DNA from: Rhizobium laguerreae
GTDB taxonomy: Bacteria > Pseudomonadota > Alphaproteobacteria > Rhizobiales > Rhizobiaceae
Assembly: GCF_002008165.1 (NCBI RefSeq)
Contig: NZ_MRDM01000014.1
Coordinates: 310,001 to 374,000 of the forward strand
DNA: 64,000 nucleotides
Direction of reading: 5' to 3'
In this document: piece after piece, positions 54,903-63,319 of the stretch
How positions within the stretch are numbered: position 1 is the first letter of the stretch
Layout of the letters: each line of letters starts with the position of its first letter
Position numbers and translations under genes: made by a program
The notes under the pieces: generated by a model
Database searches by the model: none
Seen by the model: the letters and a program-made list of their open reading frames with translations, nothing else
What the model was told of the DNA's origin: nothing

Positions 54903-56138
54903 TCAGTCAGCAGAAGCGATGATCCCGGCGAAACGCTTCTGAGCGTCTTCCGGCGTCATCGACGGATTGGCGAAGAATTCGGAGAAAAGGTCTTCCTTCT
55001 GCTTCTGGCTGTCGGCCGAAAGCAGCTGGTCGGTACCTTGGATCACGTTGCCCTTCTGAAGGATTTCGAGACCCTTCTTCATGCAATCGTTGGCGGCAGC
55101 GAGATCGACGTCGCTGCGAACCGGCAGCGAACCCTTCTTCAGGTTGAAGGCAACCTGGGTCTTGGGATCGAGCAGAGTCTTGGCAAGCACGCCCTGCGCC
55201 TTGGACTTTTCTTCGTCCTTCAGCAGCGGGAAGTAGAAGGCGTCGCCACCCGTCGAGATGATCTCGTTCACGCCGAGGCCCGGCAGGCAGGTGTAGTCGG
55301 TACCGGCCTTCTGACCGGCCAGCGCAAATTCACCCTGCGCCCAGTCGCCCATGATCTGGCCGCCGGCTTTGCCCGTGATGACAAGGTTGGTGGCCTGGTT
55401 CCAATCCTGGACGTTGCTGCCTTTGGCCATGCGCCGAGCATCGTCGGCGGCCTTGAACACCTTGGCGATTTCAGGACCGGCAGCAACTTCCGCATCCTTG
55501 TCCTTGAAGACCTTGTTGAAGGTATCCTTGCCGGCAACCGCGACCATCAACACGTCGAAGGCGCCTGTCGCCTGCCACGGCTGACCGCCGACGGCGAGCG
55601 GAATGATGCCGGCCTTTTCGAGAGCCGGAGCCGCCGCGACGAACTCGTCCCAATTCTTCGGAACCTCGACGCCGGCCTTCTTGAAGGCGGCGTTCGAAAG
55701 CCACAACCACTGCCAGGAGTGGATATTGACGGGAGCGCAGTAGATCTTGCCGTCGATGGTGCAGGAATCGAGCAGACTCGACGGACGAATGATATCCTTC
55801 CACTTCTCGGCGGTCGCCACGTCGGTCAGATCGCGCATCAGACCGGCCTGGACGAGTTCCTCGGCCTGGCGCCCATGGTTGAACTGGGTCGCGCCCATCG
55901 GGTCGCCGCCGGTGATGCGGCTGATCATGATCGGGCGAGCAGTGCCGCCGGAGCCGGCGATCGCGCCGTCGACCCAGTGGTTGCCGGTGGCGTCGAATGC
56001 CTTGGCCAGCTCGGCGACCGCTGCAGCTTCGCCGCCAGACGTCCACCAGTGGGTGACTTCAAGATCGGTGGCATTGGCGGCTCCCAGCGGAAGCGCGACC
56101 GAAGTGGCAAGCAGGGCTGCCATTAGACGGATTTTCAT
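54903..56138 (-). CDS. CUT1 ABC transporter substrate-binding protein (oligosaccharide)
   Basis: A 411-residue periplasmic protein with a Sec signal (LMAALLATSVALPLGAANA) and family 1 solute-binding signatures: LEVTHWWTSGGEAAAVAEL, DPMGATQFNHGRQ, NIHSWQWLWLSNAAFKKAGV and GGDAFYFPLLK. The GGAGG-like site (gagggaggaaaa) precedes the ATG. It is the first gene of the nine-gene operon with two glycosidases, so its ligand is probably a plant cell-wall oligosaccharide such as a mannoside or xyloside; this is inference. Confidence 0.9.
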   Translation of the reverse strand: MKIRLMAALLATSVALPLGAANATDLEVTHWWTSGGEAAAVAELAKAFDATGNHWVDGAIAGSGGTARPIMISRITGGDPMGATQFNHGRQAEELVQAGLMRDLTDVATAEKWKDIIRPSSLLDSCTIDGKIYCAPVNIHSWQWLWLSNAAFKKAGVEVPKNWDEFVAAAPALEKAGIIPLAVGGQPWQATGAFDVLMVAVAGKDTFNKVFKDKDAEVAAGPEIAKVFKAADDARRMAKGSNVQDWNQATNLVITGKAGGQIMGDWAQGEFALAGQKAGTDYTCLPGLGVNEIISTGGDAFYFPLLKDEEKSKAQGVLAKTLLDPKTQVAFNLKKGSLPVRSDVDLAAANDCMKKGLEILQKGNVIQGTDQLLSADSQKQKEDLFSEFFANPSMTPEDAQKRFAGIIASAD

Positions 56139-56182
56139 GAGTTTTCCTCCCTCACTGAAACGTTGCCGGAAAAACTTAGATC

Positions 56183-56190
56183 AATCGATT
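56183..56190. promoter_or_regulatory. Candidate LacI-family operator half 1
   Basis: AATCGATT is a perfect palindrome 45 bp upstream of the binding-protein start on the minus strand, where a repressor would cover the promoter. It is repeated at 56280-56287. Confidence 0.4.
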
Positions 56191-56278
56191 TCCTCACGCA
56201 ACTGCCCGCCTGCAAATTTTTCCGTGAGCACCACAGTTGCTACTTCTGCCTGTTGAAAGGCTGGCGCTCGCGTGCCTT

Positions 56279-56288
56279 GAATCGATTC
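56279..56288. promoter_or_regulatory. Candidate LacI-family operator half 2
   Basis: GAATCGATTC is a 10-bp palindrome containing the same octamer as at 56183-56190. The centres are 97 bp apart, a spacing that could allow repression looping. LacI-family sites commonly have such a central CG. Confidence 0.4.
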
Positions 56289-56594
56289 TCGACCAAGCGC
56301 CATCGCACTTGCGTTGCCTGGTATAAATTATTGGATTTAAACGATATATTCCGAACAATGTTTGCGTGCCGCCGATTGTCCTTTTCGCAACTGCAGAAAA
56401 ACGGGTCGTAAATCGCCGATTCAACCTATGCGTGGCATCCCGCAATGCACACAAGAAAAAGTCCTCGACATTTCTACTGTATCGTTACAGATTGCGTTCC
56501 TTAGGGAGGCGCGATTTTGGCAGGTGGGCGGGCTTAGCGCGCTTGAGAAAGCCTCTATAAGCGACACCAATTCGCGCGAGGCAGGCTTACAGGG

Positions 56595-57638
56595 ATGGAA
56601 AACAAGGGAAATTTCGGGCAGGCGGCATCGGCACCGACGGCGCGCGAGCGCCCGACATTGAAGACGATCGCCTTCATGACCGGCCTTGGCGTGACGACGG
56701 TGTCACGCGCGCTGAAGGATGCGCCGGATATCGGGGCCGAGACCAAGGAGCGCGTGCGCATGGTCGCCCGCCAGCTTGGCTACCAGCCGAACAGGGCGGG
56801 CGTGCGCCTGCGCACCGGCAAGACCAACGTCATCGCCCTCGTTCTCAGCATCGACGAGGAGATCATGGGGTTCTCGAGCCAGATGGTCTTCGGCATCTCC
56901 GAGGTGCTGTCCGGCACGCCCTATCATATCGTCATCACGCCGCATTCCCACAGCAAGGATCCGATGCAGCCGGTGCGCTATATCCTCGATACCGGCTCGG
57001 CGGACGGCGTCATCATCTCCCGCATCGAGCCGGATGATCCGCGTGTGCGGCTGCTGACGGAGCGCGGCATGCCCTTTGCCACGCATGGGCGCACCGATGC
57101 GGGTCTCACCCACCCCTTCCACGATTTCGACAACGAGGCCTTCGCTCATCAGGCGGTGGAAAAGCTCGTCAAGCGCGGCCGGCGCCGCATCGCCCTGCTG
57201 CAGCCGCCGAGTAAGCTCACCTACTACGCCCATATCCGCATCGGCTTCCAGACCGGCCTGCATGATTACGGCGCCGAGGAAGTGCCGCTGCGCGTCAACA
57301 CCGACGCACCGCTCGCCGACATCCGCGACATCGTCGAGGTTATGATGCGCTCGGCCAATGCGCCGGACGGCATCGTCTGTTCGGCCGGCAGCGCGGCGAT
57401 CGCCGTCAATGCCGGCATCGAGGCCGCCGGCAAGGCGCTCGGCCGCGATCTCGACATGGTCTCCAAGCAATCGGTACCGATCCTGAACTGGATCCGCCCC
57501 GAGATCATCACCGCCCAGGAAGACGTTCGCCAAGCCGGCCGCGAAATGGCCAAAGCCGTCATCGCCCGCATCGACGGCGTCGAGCCGGAGCTGCTGCAGA
57601 GCATCAGCCAGCCGACCTGGCCGAACAGCGGCAGATAA
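56595..57638 (+). CDS. LacI-family transcriptional regulator
   Basis: A 347-residue repressor. The HTH is [33 protein letters not shown], the hinge is [21 protein letters not shown], and a periplasmic-binding-like sensor domain follows ([21 protein letters not shown] and [31 protein letters not shown] elements). It is divergent from the nine-gene oligosaccharide operon and very likely represses it until a breakdown product binds. The ATG at 56595 lies behind a weak site (acaggg). Confidence 0.9.
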   Translation: MENKGNFGQAASAPTARERPTLKTIAFMTGLGVTTVSRALKDAPDIGAETKERVRMVARQLGYQPNRAGVRLRTGKTNVIALVLSIDEEIMGFSSQMVFGISEVLSGTPYHIVITPHSHSKDPMQPVRYILDTGSADGVIISRIEPDDPRVRLLTERGMPFATHGRTDAGLTHPFHDFDNEAFAHQAVEKLVKRGRRRIALLQPPSKLTYYAHIRIGFQTGLHDYGAEEVPLRVNTDAPLADIRDIVEVMMRSANAPDGIVCSAGSAAIAVNAGIEAAGKALGRDLDMVSKQSVPILNWIRPEIITAQEDVRQAGREMAKAVIARIDGVEPELLQSISQPTWPNSGR

Positions 57639-57724
57639 GGCTCACCGCCGCCGAATGCCAAAACGCTTGAGGTTCCAGGTCAATCTGCTGCATATAGCGG
57701 CAGGACGGGCGCGGAGGAGACGTC

Positions 57725-59113
57725 ATGAACCTCAGACATCAGATCATCGCACTGACGGTCATCCCGCTCGTGATCGCGATTTTGACCGTCACCGCTTTCA
57801 TCACCTGGCAGTCGGCCACCCTTGTCGGCAGCAGTATCGGCACGTTCGAGCGCAACATGCTGAAAGCCAAGGAAACCGAGCTGCTCAATCTGACGAACCT
57901 CGCATTGTCGGCGATCCAGAGCACCTATGATGCGGCCGGGCCTGAAGACGAGGCGGCCAAGGAGAAGGTGCGGGAGATACTGACGTCGCTCGATTACGGC
58001 AAGGACGGCTATTTCTTCGTCTACGACTATGAAGGCAAGAACATCGTCCACCCCCGGCAGGCGTTCCGCCCGGGCCGCAACTGGCTCGACCTCGTCGATC
58101 CGGACGGCGATCCCGTCATCGCCAACCTGATCGAGAAAGCCAAGGAAGGTGGCGGCCTCCATCAGTACAAATGGCAGAAACCCTCCTCCGGCGAGATGGC
58201 GGACAAGCTCTCTTTCGCCGTCGGGCTCGACAAGTGGCAGTGGATGCTCGGAACCGGCGTCTATCTCGACGACGTCTTCGCCCAGACCGCCGCCGCCAAG
58301 GCGGATCTTCGCGCCAATATCCGCAAGACCTTCATGGTCGTGGCGCTGATCGCGGTTCCCTCCGTGCTTCTGGTCTTTGCGGCCTGCATGCTGGTGACGC
58401 TAAGGGAGCGCCGAATGGCGGACGGCAAGCTCAAAGAACTGACGAAGCGGATCATCGATACGCAGGAGCAGGAGCGCGCCCGCCTTGCCCGGGAGCTGCA
58501 TGACGGCATCTCCCAGAATCTCGTCGGCGTCAGATATGCGATCGACCTGGCAAGCAGGAAGGTCCGCAGCAAAAGCGACGACGCCTCCGGCGCGATCGAT
58601 CGGGGCGCCGAGGCCCTGAATGGAGCGATCAAGGAGGTCCGCCGGCTGTCCCACGATCTTCGTCCGCGCGCGCTCGACGACCTCGGTCTTGCCGCCGCAC
58701 TCCAGGCGCTGCTTGCGGCCTTCACCGAAAGAACCGGCATCGACATGTCCCTTGATGCCACGCCCTTCCGCGGCAATCTCAAGCCGGAGGCGGCGACAGC
58801 GCTTTACCGTGTCGCCCAGGAAGCGCTTCACAATATCGAAAAGCACTCGGGCGCCACTGCCGGCTCGGTCAGGGTCTGGACCGTTCGCGGCCGCGTTCGG
58901 ATGATCATTGCCGATAACGGCCTCGGCTTCGATCATGGCGCGGTAAGCCAGGCTTCACCAACGGGCGGGCTCGGGCTGCGCAACATGCAGGAGCGCATGG
59001 CGCATTTTGGCGGCGTCCTGCTGATCAACTCCACATCGGAGGGAACGACGCTGACTGCGATGCTTCCGAAATCCGCCGGGGCAAATCCCGACGGGGCTAA
59101 GGAGGCTGCATGA
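57725..59113 (+). CDS. Cache-domain sensor histidine kinase (NarX/HisKA_3 type)
   Basis: A 462-residue membrane kinase. A first membrane helix (10-30), a periplasmic single Cache domain (about 35-180; YGKDGYFFVYDYEGKNIVHP and LGTGVYLDDVFAQT) and a second helix (198-220; VALIAVPSVLLVFAACMLV) lead to a HisKA_3 dimerisation region with RLARELHDGISQNLVG (phosphorylated His) and an ATPase domain (VAQEALHNIEKHS, GGLGLRNMQERM). GGAGGAGACGTC precedes the ATG. Cache domains of this type often bind small carboxylates. The next gene is its response regulator, coupled by ATGA. Confidence 0.92.
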   Translation: MNLRHQIIALTVIPLVIAILTVTAFITWQSATLVGSSIGTFERNMLKAKETELLNLTNLALSAIQSTYDAAGPEDEAAKEKVREILTSLDYGKDGYFFVYDYEGKNIVHPRQAFRPGRNWLDLVDPDGDPVIANLIEKAKEGGGLHQYKWQKPSSGEMADKLSFAVGLDKWQWMLGTGVYLDDVFAQTAAAKADLRANIRKTFMVVALIAVPSVLLVFAACMLVTLRERRMADGKLKELTKRIIDTQEQERARLARELHDGISQNLVGVRYAIDLASRKVRSKSDDASGAIDRGAEALNGAIKEVRRLSHDLRPRALDDLGLAAALQALLAAFTERTGIDMSLDATPFRGNLKPEAATALYRVAQEALHNIEKHSGATAGSVRVWTVRGRVRMIIADNGLGFDHGAVSQASPTGGLGLRNMQERMAHFGGVLLINSTSEGTTLTAMLPKSAGANPDGAKEAA

Positions 59114-59772
59114 ACGCGCCGGGAACCATCAGGGTGCTGCTGGTGGACAACCACCCGCTCGTCCTGGAGGGGCTGGAAGCGCTGTTGAAGACCTATGATC
59201 ACATCGAGGTCGTCGGCACAGCCGGCATGGCGCGTACCGGACTGGAGCTCGCATTGCGCACCAGGCCCGATGTCGTCCTGATGGACATAAACATGCCGCA
59301 GCTGAGCGGAATAGACGCCATCGAGCTCTTCAGGGAGAGCCTGCCGCGAACGCGTATCCTGATGCTTTCGATGCACGACAGCCGGGAATATATCTCGACC
59401 TCGGTGCTTCATGGCGCCGCCGGCTACATCCTCAAGGACGTCTCCACCGATGAGATCGTCTCCGCCATCGAGGCGGTCGCTTCGGGGAAGACCTATTTCT
59501 CGTCAGGCGTTTCCGAGGTCTTGCTCGAAAAGCGGTCGAATGCATCGCCGGTGCCTCTGACAACCCGCGAACATGACGTCCTGCTGCTGATCGCAGCCGG
59601 CCGGAGCAACCGCGACATCGCCCAATCGCTCGGCATTTCCGAAGCCACGGCGGAGACGCACCGCAAGAAGATCAAGAAAAAACTCGGCATCGCCACGACG
59701 GCCGGCCTCGTTCGTTTCGCGATCGACAACGGCCTCACCTCCCCGGAGGCAGACATACCCACTACTGGGTAG
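59110..59772 (+). CDS. NarL/FixJ-type response regulator
   Basis: A 220-residue regulator. The receiver domain has VLLVDNHPLVLEGLEALL and the phosphorylated Asp in DVVLMDINMPQLSG. The C-terminal LuxR HTH is TTREHDVLLLIAAGRSNRDIAQSLGISEATAETHRKKIKKKL. It starts in an ATGA overlap with the kinase gene. It most likely activates the TRAP transporter genes that follow on the same strand, 100 bp downstream. Confidence 0.93.
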   Translation: MNAPGTIRVLLVDNHPLVLEGLEALLKTYDHIEVVGTAGMARTGLELALRTRPDVVLMDINMPQLSGIDAIELFRESLPRTRILMLSMHDSREYISTSVLHGAAGYILKDVSTDEIVSAIEAVASGKTYFSSGVSEVLLEKRSNASPVPLTTREHDVLLLIAAGRSNRDIAQSLGISEATAETHRKKIKKKLGIATTAGLVRFAIDNGLTSPEADIPTTG

Positions 59773-59873
59773 GCTATCGGTTTTTGCCCGGAACGGCTCC
59801 TTGTTCGGATCTCCGCACGCCGATAGCACTTGGCGGACGGCGCGCTTCGTGCTGCCGTCGGGAGGATTATTCG

Positions 59874-60422
59874 ATGTCTGGCTTACTGACGCTATCGCGT
59901 GCGATCGACGCGTTGAACACCTTTTTGGGCAAGGCTGTCTCCTGGCTGCTGCTCGCCGCCGTGCTGATCAGCGCCGTCAACGCGACGACCCGCAAGCTCT
60001 TCAATCTCAGCTCGAACGCCTGGCTCGAGGCGCAATGGTATCTGTTCTCGGCGGCTTTCCTCATCGCCGCCGCCTGGACGCTGCTCGGCAGCGAACACGT
60101 CAAGGTCGATCTGGTCTACGGTCATTTGCCGCGCCGCGCGCAGCTCTGGGTCGAGGTTTTCGGCACGATCTTCTTCCTGCTGCCCTTCTGCCTGGTGACG
60201 ATCTATCTGTCCTGGCCGATCGTGGTCGCCAAATTCCAGAGCGGCGAGGTGTCGAACAACACCGGCGGCCTGATCCTCTGGCCGGTATGGGCCCTGATCC
60301 CGGCAGGGTTCGGGCTGCTTGCCCTGCAGGGTCTGTCCGAACTCATCAAGCGCATCGCCATCCTCACCGGGGCAATGCCTGACGCCGTCGCCTTGGCCGA
60401 CGCCGAAGCACAAGCGCTCTAA
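59874..60422 (+). CDS. dctQ: TRAP transporter small permease (DctQ type)
   Basis: A 182-residue inner-membrane protein with four membrane segments; it has the DctQ pattern NATTRKLFNLSSNAWLEAQWYLFSAAFLIAAAWTL and GSEHVKVDLVYGHLPRRAQLWVE. GGAGG at 59861-59865 supports the ATG at 59874; longer frames start in the leader. It pairs with the large permease 16 bp downstream. Confidence 0.9.
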   Translation: MSGLLTLSRAIDALNTFLGKAVSWLLLAAVLISAVNATTRKLFNLSSNAWLEAQWYLFSAAFLIAAAWTLLGSEHVKVDLVYGHLPRRAQLWVEVFGTIFFLLPFCLVTIYLSWPIVVAKFQSGEVSNNTGGLILWPVWALIPAGFGLLALQGLSELIKRIAILTGAMPDAVALADAEAQAL

Positions 60423-60438
60423 ATCCAGGAACATCCCT

Positions 60439-62019
60439 ATGTTTGCCTTCTTCGCGGAAAACCTCGCGCCGATCATGTTCCTGTCGCTGATCGTCGTGCT
60501 GCTGCTCGGCTATCCCGTCGCCTTCGCGCTCGCCTTCGTCGGCTTCGTGTTCGGCTTCATCGGCATCGAGATGGGCCTGCTGCCGATCAACCTCTTCGGC
60601 GCGATCCCGGATCGCATCTTCGGCCAGATGTCGAACGAGACACTGCTCGCCATCCCCTTCTTCACCTTCATGGGCCTAATCCTCGAGCGAAGCGGCATGG
60701 CCGAAGACCTGCTCGACACGATCGGCCAGCTTTTCGGCCCGATCCGCGGTGGCCTCGCCTTTGCCGTGATCTTCGTCGGCGCGATATTGGCGGCGACGAC
60801 AGGTGTGGTTGCTGCCTCCGTCATCTCGATGGGCCTGATCTCGCTGCCGATCATGCTGCGCTACGGTTATGACCGGCGTGTCGCCGCCGGCACGATCGCG
60901 GCCTCCGGAACATTGGCGCAGATCATCCCGCCGAGCCTGGTGCTGATCATTCTCGCCGACCAGCTCGGCAGGTCCGTCGGCGACATGTACAAGGGCGCGC
61001 TTGTTCCCGGCCTCCTGCTCGTCGCCGCCTATGCCGGCTACATCATCGTCATGTCGTTCATTCGCCCGGCAAGCGTTCCCGCACTGCCGCCGGAAGCCCG
61101 ATCCCTGCGCGGATGGAAGCTGCTCGGCAAGGTCGTCACCTCCCTCGTCCCGCCGCTCGTCCTGATATTCCTGGTTCTCGGCACGATCTTCATCGGCCTG
61201 GCGACGCCGACGGAAGGCGGCGCCATGGGCGCGGTTGGAGCACTGCTGCTTGCGGCATTCAACCGTCGTCTCGATCTCACGATGATCAAGTCGGCGCTCT
61301 ACGCGACCGCCAAGCTCTCGTCCTTCGTGATCTTCATCCTGCTTGGCGCCCGCGTCTTTTCGCTGACCTTCTACGGCGTCAACGGCCATGTCTGGGTCGA
61401 GCACCTGATGACGTCGATCCCCGGCGGCGAGGTCGGCTTCCTGATCGTCGCCAACCTGCTGGTGTTCTTTCTCGCCTTTTTCCTCGATTATTTCGAGCTG
61501 GCCTTCATCATCATCCCGCTGCTGGCGCCCGTCGCCGACGCGCTCGGGATCGATCTGATCTGGTTCGGCGTGATGCTGGCGATCAACATGCAGACCTCGT
61601 TCATGCATCCGCCCTTCGGCTTCTCGCTCTTCTATCTGAGATCGGTCGCCCCGAGCCGCGCATACAAGGACCGAATCACCGGCGCGACGATACAGCCGGT
61701 CACATCTGGCCAGATTTACATGGGTTCCCTGCCCTTCCTGGCGATCCAGCTGGTCATGGTCACCATCGTCATCGCCTTCCCCGGCCTCGTCACCCACTAC
61801 AAGGCGGGACAGGTGACCGTCGATCCCTCGACGATTCAGCTCAACGTGCCGATGCCAGGCCAAGGCGGAGAAAACCCATTCGGCACCCCTACCCAGCCGT
61901 TCGGCGCGCCCGAGCCTTCCACCGGCGAGCCGGCAGCTCCATCATTCGGCGCCCCGGCCCCGGATTTCGGATCGCCGACGCCAAGCTTCGGCGAGCCGCC
62001 TGCAGAACCTGCAAAATGA
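60439..62019 (+). CDS. dctM: TRAP transporter large permease (DctM type) with an FG-rich C-terminal tail
   Basis: A 526-residue inner-membrane sodium-driven transporter. The DctM body (about 1-470) has the repeats LLGYPVAFALAFVGFVFG, ETLLAIPFFTFMGLILERSGMAEDLLD, TGVVAASVISMGLISLPIML, LAQIIPPSLVLIILADQ and MQTSFMHPPFGFSLFYLRSV. The last 50 residues form a tail with several units of the type FGAPxPxFG, rich in Pro, Gly, Phe and Ser, which DctM proteins normally lack. The tail faces the periplasm or cytoplasm after the last helix (VTHYKAGQV). The ATG at 60439 fits the family. Confidence 0.9.
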   Translation: MFAFFAENLAPIMFLSLIVVLLLGYPVAFALAFVGFVFGFIGIEMGLLPINLFGAIPDRIFGQMSNETLLAIPFFTFMGLILERSGMAEDLLDTIGQLFGPIRGGLAFAVIFVGAILAATTGVVAASVISMGLISLPIMLRYGYDRRVAAGTIAASGTLAQIIPPSLVLIILADQLGRSVGDMYKGALVPGLLLVAAYAGYIIVMSFIRPASVPALPPEARSLRGWKLLGKVVTSLVPPLVLIFLVLGTIFIGLATPTEGGAMGAVGALLLAAFNRRLDLTMIKSALYATAKLSSFVIFILLGARVFSLTFYGVNGHVWVEHLMTSIPGGEVGFLIVANLLVFFLAFFLDYFELAFIIIPLLAPVADALGIDLIWFGVMLAINMQTSFMHPPFGFSLFYLRSVAPSRAYKDRITGATIQPVTSGQIYMGSLPFLAIQLVMVTIVIAFPGLVTHYKAGQVTVDPSTIQLNVPMPGQGGENPFGTPTQPFGAPEPSTGEPAAPSFGAPAPDFGSPTPSFGEPPAEPAK

Positions 62020-62049
62020 ATGCCCCATTAATCACCCGAGGAGGACGAA

Positions 62050-63165
62050 ATGACCAACCCGATCAATCGCCGTAACTTTCTGACGAAAGGCGCGATCGGC
62101 GGCGCAGCCACGGTGGCCGGCGCAGCCCTTGCAGCACCTGCCGTTGCGCAGGAACTGCCGACGATCAAATGGCGCCTGACATCAGGCTTCCCGAACAATC
62201 TCGACACCATCTATGGCGGCGCGGTCGTCATGGCCGATGCTCTGTCGAAGATCACCGAGGGCAAGTTCCAGATCCAGGTCTTCCAGGCCGGCGAACTGGT
62301 TCCCGGTCCGCAGGCGATCGACGCGGTCAAGGCCAATACGGTCGAAATCGCGCACACCTGCGGCTATTATTTCACCGGCAAGGATCCGACATTCGCGATC
62401 GGCTCGACCATTCCCTTCGGCCTCAACGGCCGCCAGCAGAATGCCTGGCTCTATCACGGCGGCGGCAACGAGGCCTATAACGAGTTCCTCGCAGACTATG
62501 GCGTGGTCGGCATTCCGGGTGGCGCCACCGGCGCCCAGATGGGTGGCTGGTTCCGCAAGGAAATTAAGAGCGTCGCCGATCTCAAGGGCGTCAAGATGCG
62601 CATCGCGGGCGTTGCCGGCGAGGTCATGTCAAGGCTCGGCGTTATCCCGCAGCAGCTGCCGGGCGGCGACATCTACCCCGCCCTCGAGCGCGGCACGATC
62701 GATGCGGCAGAGTGGATCGGCCCCTATGACGACGAACGTCTCGGCTTCTATCAGATCGCTCCGAACTACTACTACCCGGCTTACTGGGAAGGCGGCCTGA
62801 CTATCCACTTCTTCATCAACAAGGCCCAGTACGAAGCCCTGCCGGATGCCTACAAGGCCGCACTCGACGCCGCCTGCAAATCGGCCAACGTCAACATGCA
62901 GTCGCTCTACGACGTCAAGAACACCACCGCGATCCGCTCGCTCGTCGGCAAGGGCGTCAAGCTCCGCCCGCTACCGCGCGACGTCATGGACGCCGCCTAC
63001 AAGGCCTCCTTCGAACTCTATGCGGAATACGGAGAGAAGCACCCCGCCTGGGCGAAGATCTATCCCGGCTGGAAAAAATTCCGCGACGAATCCTTCGAAT
63101 GGTTCCGCGTCGCCGAATACAGCTACGACAGCTATATGTATGCCGCGCAGGCCGCCGGGAAATGA
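62050..63165 (+). CDS. TRAP transporter substrate-binding protein (TakP-like, 2-oxoacid type)
   Basis: A 371-residue periplasmic protein with a twin-arginine signal (NRRNFLTKGAIGGAATVAG, cleaved near AVA). The mature part has WRLTSGFPNNLDTIYGG, the binding arginine in GVKMRIAGVAGEVMSRLG, and LPGGDIYPALERGTIDAAEWIGPYDD, a block I associate with TakP-type proteins that bind 2-oxoacids such as pyruvate with sodium. GAGGA just before the ATG. It would hand the ligand to DctQM; the Cache kinase upstream may sense the same ligand. Confidence 0.9.
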   Translation: MTNPINRRNFLTKGAIGGAATVAGAALAAPAVAQELPTIKWRLTSGFPNNLDTIYGGAVVMADALSKITEGKFQIQVFQAGELVPGPQAIDAVKANTVEIAHTCGYYFTGKDPTFAIGSTIPFGLNGRQQNAWLYHGGGNEAYNEFLADYGVVGIPGGATGAQMGGWFRKEIKSVADLKGVKMRIAGVAGEVMSRLGVIPQQLPGGDIYPALERGTIDAAEWIGPYDDERLGFYQIAPNYYYPAYWEGGLTIHFFINKAQYEALPDAYKAALDAACKSANVNMQSLYDVKNTTAIRSLVGKGVKLRPLPRDVMDAAYKASFELYAEYGEKHPAWAKIYPGWKKFRDESFEWFRVAEYSYDSYMYAAQAAGK

Positions 63166-63169
63166 CGTG

Positions 63170-63194
63170 GAGGCCGGGCGCAATGCCCGGCCTC
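63170..63194 (+). terminator. Strong hairpin after the TRAP operon
   Basis: GAGGCCGGGC (63170-63179) and GCCCGGCCTC (63185-63194) form a perfect 10-bp stem with a 5-nt loop, 4 bp after the stop. The T-run is missing, so it is a rho-assisted or 3'-protective structure. Confidence 0.65.
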
Positions 63195-63207
63195 GGACTG
63201 CTGCCAG

Positions 63208-63229
63208 ACCCCCGGAGAAATCCGGGGGT
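63208..63229. terminator. Second hairpin between dctP and leuS
   Basis: ACCCCCGG (63208-63215) and CCGGGGGT (63222-63229) form an 8-bp stem with a 6-nt loop; on the plus strand it is followed by tgtgatt. It lies between convergent genes and can serve both. Confidence 0.6.
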
Positions 63230-63319
63230 TGTGATTCGTGGGGGGTGTTTAAGAAGTCCGGCCGCCGCGGCTGGCGAGAACCGACCGTCGAGGCTCAATC
63301 CGACGATTGGCTGGCGGCA

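Larger units (their letters stand above)
56139..56594. promoter_or_regulatory. Divergent control region of the oligosaccharide operon and its LacI regulator
   Basis: The 456 bp hold the promoters of both directions. AT-rich parts at 56310-56360 and near 56470-56500 may hold promoters. The octamer AATCGATT occurs at 56183-56190 and, within GAATCGATTC, at 56280-56287. No ORF is supported. Confidence 0.5.
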
